Assembly (NCBI GenBank): GCA_020637805.1
Contig: JACKJU010000001.1
Location: 248,001-312,000, forward strand
Direction of reading: 5' to 3'
Source: Nitratireductor sp.
GTDB lineage: Bacteria > Pseudomonadota > Alphaproteobacteria > Rhizobiales > Rhizobiaceae
Length of the DNA: 64,000 bases
The position numbers and the translations under genes are program-made. This document shows, in pieces, positions 19,310 to 30,347 of this stretch. Numbering within the stretch: position 1 is the stretch's first letter; each line of letters begins with the position of its first letter. The notes under the pieces are model-generated. The model was given only the letters and a program-made list of their open reading frames with translations, was not told the origin of the DNA and did not search any database.

Positions 19310-20655
19310 TTGAAACGCATTTATGAGGACGCCGCATATCGTCGCGAGGTCGGCAGCTATTGGGAAACGACCGTAGCGCCGCCGCGATTCGAGCGGCTTT
19401 CAGGCGACACGATCGCCGATGTTGCCGTCATCGGTGCCGGCTATGTGGGCATGAATGCCGCGCTTGAACTCGCAGAAACCCATGGCCTGAGCGTTGCGCT
19501 TGTCGATGCATGCCAGCCCGGCTGGGGCGCCTCCGGCCGCAATGGCGGGTTTGCCTGCATGGGAGGCTCGAAACTCGACTGGACAACAATACGGAAGCGT
19601 TTTGGCGATGAAGCGACGCGCCGGTTCTTCGCATTTCAGTCAGATTCCATTGAGACGGTTCGCGAAAACCTGTCGCGTTACGTCATCGATGCAGAGGTTC
19701 ATTCGAACGGTGAGGTTCAGCTCGCGCATCGCGAGCGCGACATGGAAACACTTCGCCACGAGGCCGGGTTCATGGAGTCCTTTTTCGGGGTAAAGCCACG
19801 GCTCATCGAAAAGCGGAAACTTGCAGATGAGGGCCTGTCGAGTGGAGAATTTCACGGCGCAAGCGAGTTTTCTGCGGGATTTGCCCTGAACCCGTTGAGT
19901 ACGTGTCCGGGTTGGCGCGTGCAGTGAAGGCGAATGCGGGGATTTCCGGGTTTGGCGAAAGCGCAGTGCGCCGAATCCGCTCGGAAGGTGGCAAATGGCG
20001 TCTCGAATGCACGACGGGTAGCATCGTTGCCCGAAAAGTGCTGATCGCCACGAACGGCTACTCCTCGGAAGATGTCCCGGACTGGCTGGCGGGGCGTCTT
20101 CTGCCGGTCCTGACGCAGATCATCGTCACACGCCCATTGACCCGGCAGGAACTGGATGAGCAGGGCTGGACCTCGTTCCAGATGTGCTACGACACCCGCC
20201 ACCTGCTCCACTATTTCAGGCTGATGCCCGACATAAACGGCGAAGGCCCGCGAATGCTGTTTGGAATGCGCGGCGGGTTGTCTGCGAAGACGGCCCCGCA
20301 AATGAGAATGCACATGGCGTTGCGCCGGGACTTCGAGCGTTTCTTCCCGGCATGGCGGCATGTCGAGACACCGCACTATTGGTCTGGCCTCGCATGCCTG
20401 TCGTCCAGCCTGTCGCCCTATGCCGGTCCCGTTCCGGGGATGGACAATGTGTACGCCGCGCTCGCATGGCACGGAAACGGCGTGGCGCTTGGCAGTCACA
20501 CCGGCAGGCGGATCGCTGCCATGGTCGCCGGCGACCAAGGGGCGCCCTCGCTGCCTGCACCGATGCGGCAGATACCGAGGCGCTTCCCGTTCCCTCCGTT
20601 CAGGCGGATTGGCCTCGCCGGCGCATACCGCTGGCTTGCCCTTGTCGACCGGTAG
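19310..20655 (+). pseudogene. FAD-dependent oxidoreductase (DAO family), one frameshift
   Basis: The first part (19310 to about 19897) encodes an N-terminal FAD domain with VAVIGAGYVGMNAALELAE and GWGASGRNGGFACMGGS. The rest continues in the next frame with LARAVKANAGISGFGES, ATNGYSSEDVPDWL and a C-terminal FAD-binding region (LSSSLSPYAGPVPGM, HGNGVALGSHTGRRIAAMVAG). A single missing base near 19895-19899 explains the break. Restoring it joins FALNPL to YVSGLARAV, the usual sequence of this D-amino-acid dehydrogenase / gamma-glutamylputrescine oxidase-like family. Without a correction the gene gives a 205-residue truncated product. It precedes the ectoine hydrolase gene on the same strand by 99 bp. 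The substrate is unknown. Confidence 0.85.
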
Positions 20656-20754
20656 TCCAACCTTTCTGATAGCGACCCGTGCCAGCGTAAAAGGGCATGG
20701 CAATCGCCCCGATTTTGTTTCACACTTTTGGCGAAAACCCGAATGGAGCGAAGA

Positions 20755-21939
20755 ATGGCCGCAATCCTGTTACCTTTTTCCCGAGCCGAATACGACCGGC
20801 GCATTTCAAAGGTGCGCAAGGAAATGGAAGCCAGGGGCATAGACCTCCTGTTCATGGAAGACCCCTCCAACATGGCCTGGCTGACCGGCTATGACGGTTG
20901 GTCTTTCTATGTTCACCAGGGTGTCATCCTGACACTCGAGGACGAACCCTATTTCTGGGGCCGGTTCATGGATGGACAGGGTGCCAAACGCACGGTCTGG
21001 ATGGATCTGGACCATATACGCCCCTATCCCGACGATTATGTACAGAACACGAAGATGCACCCGATGGAGCATCTTGCGCGGCTGATCGACGAACTGGGCC
21101 ACGCCACGGGCCGCATCGGCGTCGAGATGGACAACTACTATTTCTCGGCCAAGGCCTGGGAAACACTCAAGGCCGGGCTGCCGAATGCCGAATTCGTCGA
21201 TGCGACCGCGTTGTGCAACTGGCAGCGGCTGGTCAAATCCGACGAGGAACTGGTGTTCATGCGCCGTGCGGCGAAGATATCCGAAAAGATGATCGACGGC
21301 GTTATCGAGCGCATCGAACCTGGCATGAACAAGAACGATCTGGTTGCCGAGATTTTCCGGGACCAGGTCAAGGGCGCGGACGGTCACTGGGGTGACTACG
21401 CGGCCATCGTCCCGCTTCTGCCTTCGGGCGCTGATGCCTCCGCTGCGCACCTTACCTGGGACGGCAGACCGTTCCAGAAGGGCGAAGCAACCTTCTTCGA
21501 GCTCTCAGGCTGCTATCGGCGCTACCACGCCCCGTTCTGCCGCACCGTGTTCCTGGGCAAACCCTTCCAGGCCATACTTGACGCGGAAAAGGTGGCACAG
21601 GACGGCATCGAAGCCGGGCTCGATGCGGCCCGCCCCGGCAATACGACCGGAGACATTGCCCGCGCCTTCTATGCCGAACTCGAGAAGGCCGGTATCGAAC
21701 GGGACGGACGCTGCGGTTATCCGATCGGTCTGTCCTATCCGCCCGACTGGGGCGAGCGCACCGCCTCGATCCGCAAATCCGATACAACTGTCCTGGAGGC
21801 CGGCATGACGTTCCACTTCATGCCCGCAATCTGGATGGACGACTGGGGGCTGGAAATTACCGAACCCATGCTCATCCGTGACGGTGGCCCGGCCGAGTGC
21901 CTGTGCGACCGGCCAAGAAAGCTGTTCGTCAAGGACTAG
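20755..21939 (+). CDS. doeA: Ectoine hydrolase DoeA (peptidase M24 family)
   Basis: A 394-residue creatinase/prolidase-fold enzyme that opens the ring of ectoine to N-acetyl-diaminobutyrate. It carries features I associate with the DoeA/EutD subgroup: DPSNMAWLTGYDGWSFYVHQ near residue 43, VEMDNYYFSAKA, VPLLPSGADASAAHLTWD, GCYRRYHAPFCRTVFLGKP, GYPIGLSYPPDWGERT and the C-terminal RKLFVKD. ATG 20755 is chosen because GGAG lies 8 bp upstream (20744-20747). The partners usually seen with it (deacetylase DoeB/EutE, transporters) are absent from this window. The adjacent frameshifted oxidoreductase could once have shared the transcript. An ectoine role is inferred from similarity. Confidence 0.85.
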   Translation: MAAILLPFSRAEYDRRISKVRKEMEARGIDLLFMEDPSNMAWLTGYDGWSFYVHQGVILTLEDEPYFWGRFMDGQGAKRTVWMDLDHIRPYPDDYVQNTKMHPMEHLARLIDELGHATGRIGVEMDNYYFSAKAWETLKAGLPNAEFVDATALCNWQRLVKSDEELVFMRRAAKISEKMIDGVIERIEPGMNKNDLVAEIFRDQVKGADGHWGDYAAIVPLLPSGADASAAHLTWDGRPFQKGEATFFELSGCYRRYHAPFCRTVFLGKPFQAILDAEKVAQDGIEAGLDAARPGNTTGDIARAFYAELEKAGIERDGRCGYPIGLSYPPDWGERTASIRKSDTTVLEAGMTFHFMPAIWMDDWGLEITEPMLIRDGGPAECLCDRPRKLFVKD

Positions 21940-22088
21940 GCAACCGCCGTACATTGACATGTTTTAATATAAGCGTTGTTGAATACCCAACTTCGCGAAT
22001 GATACCCTTCGAACACCGGCTGCTGGCAAGACGCCTCGCCGGTGTGGATTTCGTCTGAAACCAGACGAACCTATCGATGGAGATCATC

Positions 22089-22637
22089 ATGTCAGGGAAA
22101 TTCATATTGCGTCAAAGCACCGGCAGCTGCTTCACGCGCATCCGCGCCGCTGCCATTCCGGCAATCCTCGCAGCCAGTTTCATGGCTATCGCCCCGTCAC
22201 CGTCCCGCGCGGCAGGTCTGTCCGCCAGCGCGCATGAAGCTGTGCTGGCCGCGCTTGACGACGAGTATCATGCAGAGGCGGTCTATCGCGCGGTGATTGG
22301 CAAGTTTGGCAATGTCCGGCCCTTCGCCAATATCGTGCGGTCCGAACAACAGCATCAGTTGCTGATGAAGCGGATTCTTGTCGCCTACGGAAAGCCCGTT
22401 CCGGCAAATCCCTGGATGACCGGCAAGCGAAAGCTTTCTCCCCTCCCATCAACGCTGGGCGCAGCGTGCAGGATAGGTATCGAGGCGGAGAAGGCAAACG
22501 CCACCCTCTACAACAGGCAATTGCTACCCAAGGTGAAATCCTACCCCGAGATCACCAGCGCCATGAAGGCCCTGCGCGATGCTTCACAGTACAATCACCT
22601 GCCAGCATTCGAACGCTGCGCGGCGCGCATGCGGTGA
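22089..22637 (+). CDS. Exported ferritin-like DUF2202 protein
   Basis: A 182-residue protein with a long signal peptide (hydrophobic AAIPAILAASFMAIAPS, cleavage near SRA-AG) and a DUF2202 ferritin-like four-helix region. Metal-ligand-like motifs are DDEYHAEAVYRAVIGKFG, IVRSEQQHQLLMKRIL, GIEAEKANATLYNR and YNHLPAFERC. ATG 22089 is selected because GGAG is 6 bp upstream; ATG 22077 is also in frame. Members of the family are assumed to be periplasmic or cell-surface di-iron proteins, but no reaction is known. It is followed by a strong terminator shared with the convergent autotransporter. Confidence 0.75.
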   Translation: MSGKFILRQSTGSCFTRIRAAAIPAILAASFMAIAPSPSRAAGLSASAHEAVLAALDDEYHAEAVYRAVIGKFGNVRPFANIVRSEQQHQLLMKRILVAYGKPVPANPWMTGKRKLSPLPSTLGAACRIGIEAEKANATLYNRQLLPKVKSYPEITSAMKALRDASQYNHLPAFERCAARMR

Positions 22638-22704
22638 GTTGCACGTGCCGGGGAAAGACAGACCGCCTGAACGGCGGGGCTGTCAGCTCACCCTCCCAAA
22701 ACGA

Positions 22705-22737
22705 AAAAGCCCCGGACAATGTCCGGGGCTTTGTTTT
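22705..22737. terminator. Bidirectional intrinsic terminator
   Basis: AAAGCCCCGGAC and GTCCGGGGCTTT form a 12-bp perfect stem with loop AAT. TTTTT follows on the plus strand, and on the minus strand the stem is followed by TTTTTCG. It separates the convergent DUF2202 gene and the autotransporter gene. Confidence 0.9.
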
Positions 22738-22759
22738 TCTTCGCTAACTGACGCAGGGA

Positions 22760-25700
22760 TCAGAAGACCTTGCGCAGGCCGCCGTTGACGGCAAGGCTCT
22801 CGACATTGTCGCCGGTGCTGTAGTCGACAGCGACATAGCCCGTCACGTTCTCATCAACCTTCACGCCGGCGATACCGGTGGAAACCTTGAAGAAGTCACC
22901 GACCGTATTGTAGTTGGCGGTGAAGCCGGCAGCCGGATTGCCGAAGCGATCGAACTGCATGTAGCTCGTGTCCGCGCTGCTGTCGAGTTCAGCCATGTAG
23001 GCCAGTTCCAGGAACGGTTTGACGACAAGCGCCTGGTCCGGAATGTAGGCTTCGCCGGCAATCTTGATGCCGATGCTGCCGATCAGGCTTTCCAGATCGC
23101 CGTAGGAAACCTTGGCGGTGTTGTTGTTGGCCCAGAAATCATCGAGGCTGATACGGGTGTAGTTCACGCCGATGTTGGGGCTAACCATGATGCCGTTGAA
23201 CTCGCCATTGTAGGCAACCTTGACATTGGCGTTGACGCCATTGCCGTCAACATCGCGGTTGGTCAGCTGCAGTCCCGGATTGCTCAGGTCGAGGTCATAC
23301 CAGTCGTAGCGGCCATTGCCCTCGATGGTCCATGCACCGTTGGAAGCGGTGAAGTAGCCGCCAACGAACGGAGCTTCAAGGTGATAACCACCGCCTGCAC
23401 CCATGTTGTAGGTGTCAGCGCGAAGCAGACCACCCATGACGCCCAGAATGTAATCCCAGCCGTCAACCTGCGAGCCGATCAGATCCATGCCACCGATGAA
23501 GGTGGTGAAGTCGGATTCGGTCTTCGCCATCAGCCGGTTCTTGCCTGCGCAGGTGTTGATCGAACCGCCATGATCCACGTCGGTATAGCCTGCATTGATC
23601 CTGCCCCACAGACCGTAGTCCTGCTGGCCGGGATGCGGCTGGAACGGACCCGTGTAGAAGGTCGGCTGCGGCTGATGTGCTGCCAGCGTGATCGCCGCCA
23701 GCGACGTGGTCAGCGTAGTCAGAGCCGAACCGGCCTTGAGCGGGTCGAAGCTGGAGCGAACAACCCAGTCGTCGCCGGAATTCAGGAAGGTGTAGTCCAC
23801 CAGACCGGAAGAGCCGAGCGATCCGGTGAATGCACCAGGATCAACCGCACCACCGGTCATCACGATCGGGATATCCGGAAGCACGAGACCATTCGATCCA
23901 GGCGAAACGCGGTCGAAGAACACCGTCGTTGGTCCGCCAAGCCCTGTCTCGCCGTGCCATCTATATTCAGCTTGTCGGACAGCGCGGTCGGAGAGGTGAA
24001 CTGCGAGAGGTCGATATCGACCATCAGGCGTCCACCCTCGCTGGACCAGTTGCCAGCAACATCCATGCGGTCGTCGGTCACGCCGTCGAACATGTTGACG
24101 TCACCGGCATTGGCGAACGAGGTATTTCCGTTCACGTCCAGGCGGCCATTGATGAAGATCGCGCCGTTGTTGTTGAACGCCATTGCGCCGAGAACCGCAG
24201 GCGTGCCACCCAGTGTATTGACGTTGATGATGTGGTTGTTGGTGAAGACATCAGCACCGGTCTGAACGCCCCCAAGGCCCACATTGACAACGCCGTTGTT
24301 CACGATCGTGCCACCACCGCCAAGATTGGCCTGGTTGCCAGCGATATCCCAGGTTCCGCTGTTGTTCAAATTAACGGTACCTGCGGTATCGAAGCCCTGA
24401 ATGGCGCCGGTCACAGCACCAAGGTTGCTCACCAAACCCGTTGAAGTGCCACGATAGGAAACGGCAACTCCGTTGTTACCGCCGATCCCTGAGCCTGCAA
24501 AGTTATTCACGTTTACAGTGCCAGAGACCGCCACAACACCAACGTCGCCAGATGATCGTAGATGAATTGTTGTTGAGCGTCGCTGTAGCTCCACCAATCT
24601 CGACACCGATCATCCCGCCGGTAACGTTGCTGCCAGCCTGATGTTGACGGTTGAGGTGCCGGACAGAACTGATCCGCGCTGATGACCGTTCCAGGGCGGT
24701 AATCAGGGCACCGTTGTTCACCAGCACATTGCCGGAAGTGCTCTGGGCCCTGATCCCGTCAACATCGCTGGTAAGATCGGCGTTGTTGTTGACGGTAACA
24801 TTGCCGGAGACAGAACTGCCGAGGATGCCAAGGTCGTAACCCGTGATCACATTGTTGTTGGTGATCAGGATGTTGCCGGAGCCAGATGAGGTCGACGAAA
24901 TGCCGATCGGGCTGTTGCCATTGATCGAACCGTTGTTGAGAACGGTGATGTCGCCGTTCGTCGAAGTGTTGACGATGCCGAACGGGCCGGAAATCGCCGC
25001 GCCGGCAAAGTTGGTGACACTGGTGGCGCCAGTCGTGGCGGACGTCATGATACCGCCGCCTGCGCTGCCGCCAAGCACCTGTTCGTGGTTGTTGACTGTC
25101 AGCGTACCCGTGGTCGAGGAAGCATTGATGCCCCATCCGAGCGTAGCCGAAGCAGTGCTGTTGTTGGTAACGAGTACATTTCCGCTACCGGCCTGGCTGG
25201 CGATGATCGCGTCATCCGATGTCGAAATCGCGTTGGAATTGTTCGTGACGGTCACGGTACCGGTTCCGTTGCCGGTCGCACTGATGGCAGCAAGGTCTGC
25301 CGAGACGGCGTTACCATTGATCACCGTCACATTACCATTGCCCGAAGAAGCGGCGTCTATGCCCTTGCTGTCGGACACTACGGTACCCGTATTGTTGATG
25401 AGGATGTTGCCATCAACCGATTCCGAGTGGATACCGGCGGCTCCACCGGCAGATGTCAGACTGGTCTTGTTGACGATGTTGGTATTGCCAGAGTTCGAAC
25501 GCGTGAAGATCGGGAATTCCGAGATCGCAATGGATCCAGCATTCTCGACCGTCACGCCGATATTGCCGGAATTGGTTTCCGCAAATATCGACCGGTGGTT
25601 GCCCTGAACGTAGCCGCTCTGGACAAGGATGTTGACATTGCCCGTGCCAGTCTGGCGCGCTGCGATACCCTCCTGGCTGCTCGAGACACTTCCGCCGAGA

Positions 25701-27126
25701 ACGTTGATGGTGATGTCACCCGTTCCCGTCGACTGCGAGAGAATGCCTGCTTCGGAACCGGAAACGGCTCCCCTGGAGGTAACCGTGGTTTCGCCATTCA
25801 CAGCAGCCGTCGTGACACCGAAGCGGGTCGTCGCGTAGAAGTTCTGGCCGACAAAGGTGTCGGCTGCGAGATCGACAATGACTTCACCAGCGCCACCGGT
25901 GGAAGCAAAAATGGCCTGATCCCCCTCGATCAAGGCACCAAGCCCAGGCTTAGTGTTGGCCAGGACCTTGACCAGTCCGGACTGCGATTCAGCGCGCACG
26001 CCATACTGGCCGCCTACGGCCAAAAAGGAGTCGGCAACGATTGTCCCGGTGGTGGAGGTCAGCCAGATTCCGCTGTCTTGACCTGCAGCGAATCCGTCGA
26101 GGATCGACGTATTGCCGGTCTGGTTGTTCACATGAACCCCGGTCTGGCCGGAGAAGAATGCGTTAGTCATGGCAGTCATGTTAATATTAACGTTGCCGCT
26201 CTGGGTATTGACCAGAATGCCGTTACCAGCGTCGCTCAAAACGCCGGTGTCATTCAGAATATTGATATCGACACCACCGCTGGTGGTCGTTACGTCGATG
26301 GCATTGCCGGTCGAATGGACAGCAAGTAGGCTCGACCCGCCATCGTTGACATTCACCGTGGCCTTGCCGCTGGTCGTATCGACATCGATGCCCTTGTTGC
26401 CCGCGACCATGGCACCGTCGAAGTTGACAGTAACATTGCCGATACCGGTGGCCCCAGCGTCGATCCCCGTACCGCCGACATGGAAGGTGGAACTGGCGCC
26501 GTTGGCACCGAAGTATGCCGAGTTCAGGGGATCACTGTTGGAATAGGTGATAAACGTATTGCCGTTTTCAGCGCTGGTGTTGATGCCGAAGCCGTCATAC
26601 AGAGTGCCCGCGCCATCCCTGGAGTGAATCTCGCCACCGTAGTTGACCACGACATCACCCGAACCGGACGTCTGAAGCAGAGCAGCGCCATCGCCACCCG
26701 ACATGCGTGCGTTCGGGTCCGTATTGACGACCGATATTTTGCCGCCGCCTGCATCCACGAACAGGCCAACGTTCTGGCCCGCGCCATAGGTAAGGTCAGC
26801 AATGTCCCCGTTATTGATGACGGTTACATTGCCACCGCCCGAAAGCAGGGCGGCACCGCGATCAACACCGCGTATAATGTTGTTGCTGCTGACGAAGATG
26901 TTTCCGCCGCCGGAGTTGGCGAAGATACCGTCATTCGTAGTGCCGCGAATGATGTTGTAGTTGGCTATGCTGATGTCAGCACCGCCGGAAACATTGAAAA
27001 TCCCGTACGGGCCGACCAATTTACCGCGCTGGCGGGGTTGGAAACAATCGCAAGAGCCGCTGCAATCGCGGTGGTTGCGAGTAGACGTCCGGCACTGCCG
27101 CGCATGACGAGACGTTTGGAATTCAT
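22760..27126 (-). pseudogene. Large autotransporter adhesin gene broken by several frameshifts
   Basis: The gene starts at ATG 27126 (AGGGAG upstream) with a long signal peptide (MNSKRLVMRGSAGRLLATTA, then IAAALAIVSNPASA). A repetitive beta-helix passenger of about 1,000 residues follows, built of units such as SGNVTVNN and TSGNVLVNN. The protein ends with an autotransporter beta-barrel from about 23,650, containing DYGLWGRINAGYTDVDHGGS and the terminal GGLRKVF with C-terminal Phe. The frame changes at 27018-27022 (right after the signal peptide), at about 24550-24560, at about 23940-23955, and probably three times within 24660-24705. Each piece is homologous in style to the next. As written the gene cannot give a full-length protein. 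Real decay, or errors in a repetitive region, are both possible. Confidence 0.85.
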
Positions 27127-27505
27127 GGGGCTCTCCCTGTCGAGCTCAGAATCTATCTGATGCCTGCCCGGAACTCCGGACCGACCATTACCGATATCCA
27201 TCCCTATTAGAGACAGATTTGCGCCCCATTTCAGCCTTGTTCTAAACTCTTGTAGTCCTGGACACAACCGACGCGCGACGGATTCCCCCTCGATTCATCA
27301 ATTGTGCGCGAATTTCGCGGACCACGTTGCAGGAATGCAACGAAACCACCTGAAAGATGGTTAATTTTTCACCTGTTGAATTGGCCGAATTTTCATGACA
27401 TGCGCAGGTATTTGCGGGGCAGCATTCAGGAACAATTAACGCTGCAATGCCAGTTACTTGTGCAGGTTGACGAGCCAGCCTGCGATGGCGCCCCGAAGAC
27501 CGTGA
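27127..27505. other. Gene-free region between autotransporter and pcm
   Basis: 379 bp upstream of the autotransporter start and downstream of pcm. It is locally AT-rich around 27355-27400 and probably holds the autotransporter promoter. I see no gene, clear hairpin or repeat in it. Confidence 0.5.
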
Positions 27506-28150
27506 TCAGATCGCCCTGGCCACTCCGGCTTCAAGCGGCTGGCAACGGGTCTTGAAAAGCTCTTCCTTTTCAAAACGCGAGCCGATCTTGGTCAGTTTGG
27601 TCACGGTCTGAACCCCGTCGCCGGGTCCGATCGGCGCCACCAGCACACCGTTGGAGGCAAGCTGGTCCAGGAACTGCTTGGGTACCTGCGGAAGAGCACC
27701 GGAAATGAAGATGCGGTCGTAGAGCTGGCCTTCAATGCCGTCGCGGCCATCGCGCTGTTCGAGGGTCACATTGTCGATTTTCAACTGCGACAGCCGCTGC
27801 CTGGCCTTCTCGATCAACGTTCTGTAGCGATCCACCGACGTTACCTTGCCGCCCATATGGGCAAGCAATGCGGTGACGTAGCCGCTTCCGGTACCAATCT
27901 CCAGAATTCGATTGCCCGGCTGAACGTCCAGCGCAAGCAGGATGCGTGCAAGCTGGTCGGCCGATTCCATGGATTGCCCGCATTCGATGGGAAAGGAACC
28001 CGGCGAGTAGGACGCGTCGAGAAAGATGATGGGAACGAAGTTCTGCCGGGGGATTGCCTCGAAGGCCTCGAACAGGCGCTTGTCCATGATCCCGGCGGTG
28101 CGAAGCCGCAACAGGAGACTGGCAACTGCTTCCAGCTTCTTCTGCGCCAC
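27506..28150 (-). CDS. pcm: Protein-L-isoaspartate O-methyltransferase
   Basis: A 214-residue cytoplasmic repair enzyme that methylates L-isoaspartyl residues with S-adenosylmethionine. It has the SAM-binding motif LEIGTGSGYVTALLAHMGG, the upstream family motif SMESADQLARILLAL (replacing the usual SQPYIVA-type segment) and the C-terminal APIGPGDGVQTVTKL. The length is normal. It lies 17 bp downstream of surE, and the surE-pcm pair is widely conserved. Confidence 0.95.
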   Translation of the reverse strand: MAQKKLEAVASLLLRLRTAGIMDKRLFEAFEAIPRQNFVPIIFLDASYSPGSFPIECGQSMESADQLARILLALDVQPGNRILEIGTGSGYVTALLAHMGGKVTSVDRYRTLIEKARQRLSQLKIDNVTLEQRDGRDGIEGQLYDRIFISGALPQVPKQFLDQLASNGVLVAPIGPGDGVQTVTKLTKIGSRFEKEELFKTRCQPLEAGVARAI

Positions 28151-28167
28151 GATACCTTCCCGCGATT

Positions 28168-28932
28168 CTATCTGTTGAACTTCGCGGCAAGCGTATCACG
28201 ATACGCCTGATCGGTAAGATCGAGTTTCAATGGCGTGATCGAAATACGCTTCTGAATCAGAGCCTGAATGTCGGTGCCCTCTCGCTGGTCCTTTTCGGGA
28301 CTGCGCGCAAAACGTATCCAGTAGTAGGGAAAGTTCCGTCCGTCATGGCGCTTTTCCAGGTGCAGGCCGTGGGTAAAGCTGCCCTGGCGGGTAACTTCCA
28401 CGCCTTCCACTTCGTCGGGGCCGCAGTTCGGGAAATTCACATTGAGAAGCGTGCGCGGCGGAAAGTCCGTATCGCAAAGCTGCCGAATGATCTCAGGCGC
28501 GAGCGTTTCCACCGTTTCCCAGCGGATATGGCGCTCACCACCCTCGAAATTGTAGCCTTGCGAGAGCGCTATTGAACGGATGCCAAGCAGCGCCCCCTCG
28601 ATGGCACCTGCCACCGTGCCGGAATAGGTAACGTCATCGGCAATGTTCTGGCCCGAATTGACCCCGGAAAGGATGAGGTCCGGCGGCTCCGGCATCAACT
28701 CGCGAACGCCCATGATCACGCAGTCTGTCGGGGTGCCCTTGAGGGCGAACTTGCGTTCGGCAACCTTGCGAAGGCGCAATGGCTCTGAAAGCGTCAGCGA
28801 ATGGGCAAGGCCCGACTGATCGGTCTCTGGCGCGCAGACCCATACCTCGTCGCCAATCTCGTTGGCTATCTGCTCCAGGGCAGCCAGACCGCGGGCATGG
28901 ATACCGTCATCATTGGTCAGCAGGATACGCAT
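28168..28932 (-). CDS. surE: 5'/3'-nucleotidase SurE
   Basis: A 254-residue metal-dependent phosphatase acting on nucleoside monophosphates. The N-terminal metal site is [14 protein letters not shown], the [20 protein letters not shown] motif binds metal and phosphate, and the C-terminal domain is complete. Its ATG overlaps the serS stop codon by one base (TGATG), so translation is probably coupled within the serS-surE-pcm operon. Confidence 0.97.
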   Translation of the reverse strand: MRILLTNDDGIHARGLAALEQIANEIGDEVWVCAPETDQSGLAHSLTLSEPLRLRKVAERKFALKGTPTDCVIMGVRELMPEPPDLILSGVNSGQNIADDVTYSGTVAGAIEGALLGIRSIALSQGYNFEGGERHIRWETVETLAPEIIRQLCDTDFPPRTLLNVNFPNCGPDEVEGVEVTRQGSFTHGLHLEKRHDGRNFPYYWIRFARSPEKDQREGTDIQALIQKRISITPLKLDLTDQAYRDTLAAKFNR

Positions 28933-30215
28933 CAGGCACCGCCTCCGATCACGGTCTTTCCGCCCAGGTAGGGTTGAAGCGCTTCGGGCACGGAAATCGT
29001 GCCGTCAGCGTTCTGACAGTTCTCTAGAACCGCGATAAGCATGCGGCCAACGGCAACGCCGGAACCGTTGAGCGTGTGGACGTGGCGCAGTGTCTTGCCG
29101 TCGGCGTCACGGTAGCGCGCGTTCATCCGGCGGCCCTGGAAATCACCACAGACCGAACAGGAGGAAATCTCGCGATAGGCACCCTGCCCCGGCAGCCAGA
29201 CCTCGATGTCATAGGTCTTGCGTGCGCCAAAGCCCATGTCGCCCGTGCAAAGCGTCATCACGCGATAGTGCAGACCGAGTGCCTGGAGTGTCTTCTCCGC
29301 GCAGCCAAGCATGCGTTCAAGCTCGTCGATGGAACTTTCCCTGTCGGTGATCGAAACGAGTTCGACCTTGTTGAACTGGTGCTGGCGCAGCATGCCGCGC
29401 GTGTCGCGCCCTGCGGAACCGGCTTCAGAGCGGAAACAGGAGGTCAGCGCCGTCATGCGCAGCGGCAGGTCTTTCAGTTCGAGTATCTCGTCGCGCACCA
29501 TGTTGGTCAGCGGCACCTCGGCGGTGGGAATGAGCCAGCGGCCGTCGGTCGTCTGGAACAGGTCCTCGGCGAACTTCGGCAACTGCCCGGTACCGTACAT
29601 CGTCGCGTCGTTGACGAGCAGCGGCGGCTGCATCTCGACATAGCCATGCTCGTTCGTATGCATGTCGAGCATGAACTGACCGAGCGAGCGCTCGAGCCTT
29701 GCGACCTCGCCCTTGAGGATCACGAAGCGTGCGCCTGCGATCTTGGCCGCATTGTCGAAATCCATGCCGGCGGCGGCAGCGGCGATTTCGAAATGCTCTT
29801 TCGGATCGAAGTCCAGTTCGCGTTTCTCGCCCCAGCTGCGGTATTCGACATTGCCTGCCTCGTCGGAACCGACCGGAACATCGTCCAGCGGCAGGTTGGG
29901 AATGCGCGAGAGGGCATCATTGAGTTCGGCGGTCAGTTCGCGCTCGGTCTGCTCTGCCTCGCCCAGGAAGGATTTGAGTTCTCCCACCTCGGCCTTGAGA
30001 CTATCGGCTTTGGCAGTGTCGCCCTGCCCCATTGCAACACCGATCTCCTTCGATGCCGCGTTGCGCCGCTGCTGTGCTTCCTGCACCCTGGCTACATGGG
30101 AGCGGCGCTTTTCATCGAGAGCGATCAGGCTGGCAGCCAGAGGCGCCACGCCACGTTTCTGAAGCCCCGCGTCAAACTCCTGCGGGTTCTCACGGATCCA
30201 CTTTATATCGAACAT
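28932..30215 (-). CDS. serS: Seryl-tRNA synthetase
   Basis: A 427-residue class II aminoacyl-tRNA synthetase that charges tRNA-Ser. It has the N-terminal coiled-coil arm (about residues 27-100), motif 2 [20 protein letters not shown] with the Arg that binds ATP, and motif 3 near [18 protein letters not shown]. Full length. It is the first gene of serS-surE-pcm; tatC lies 132 bp upstream on the same strand. Confidence 0.99.
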   Translation of the reverse strand: MFDIKWIRENPQEFDAGLQKRGVAPLAASLIALDEKRRSHVARVQEAQQRRNAASKEIGVAMGQGDTAKADSLKAEVGELKSFLGEAEQTERELTAELNDALSRIPNLPLDDVPVGSDEAGNVEYRSWGEKRELDFDPKEHFEIAAAAAGMDFDNAAKIAGARFVILKGEVARLERSLGQFMLDMHTNEHGYVEMQPPLLVNDATMYGTGQLPKFAEDLFQTTDGRWLIPTAEVPLTNMVRDEILELKDLPLRMTALTSCFRSEAGSAGRDTRGMLRQHQFNKVELVSITDRESSIDELERMLGCAEKTLQALGLHYRVMTLCTGDMGFGARKTYDIEVWLPGQGAYREISSCSVCGDFQGRRMNARYRDADGKTLRHVHTLNGSGVAVGRMLIAVLENCQNADGTISVPEALQPYLGGKTVIGGGA

Positions 30216-30347
30216 TGAAACACCAGACGTTGATGGAAACCAGCTCCGGCTCCCTTGCGGGAATCCCGAAGCAGCCTTGTCCCGCTGTCTGTAGCCATTA
30301 GCAAAGTCAGTTGCAATCGGCGGCGGCGAATTCGCGTCGCGACAGTG

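Noticed and set aside
25085..26329. 414-codon plus-strand open frame inside the autotransporter
   Set aside because: Complement of repetitive passenger sequence; the minus-strand beta-helix repeats are the real signal.
24503..27019. Autotransporter passenger repeats considered as a CRISPR or tandem repeat array
   Set aside because: Units vary in length and sequence and encode regular beta-helix motifs such as SGNVTVNN; there are no constant repeats with unique spacers.
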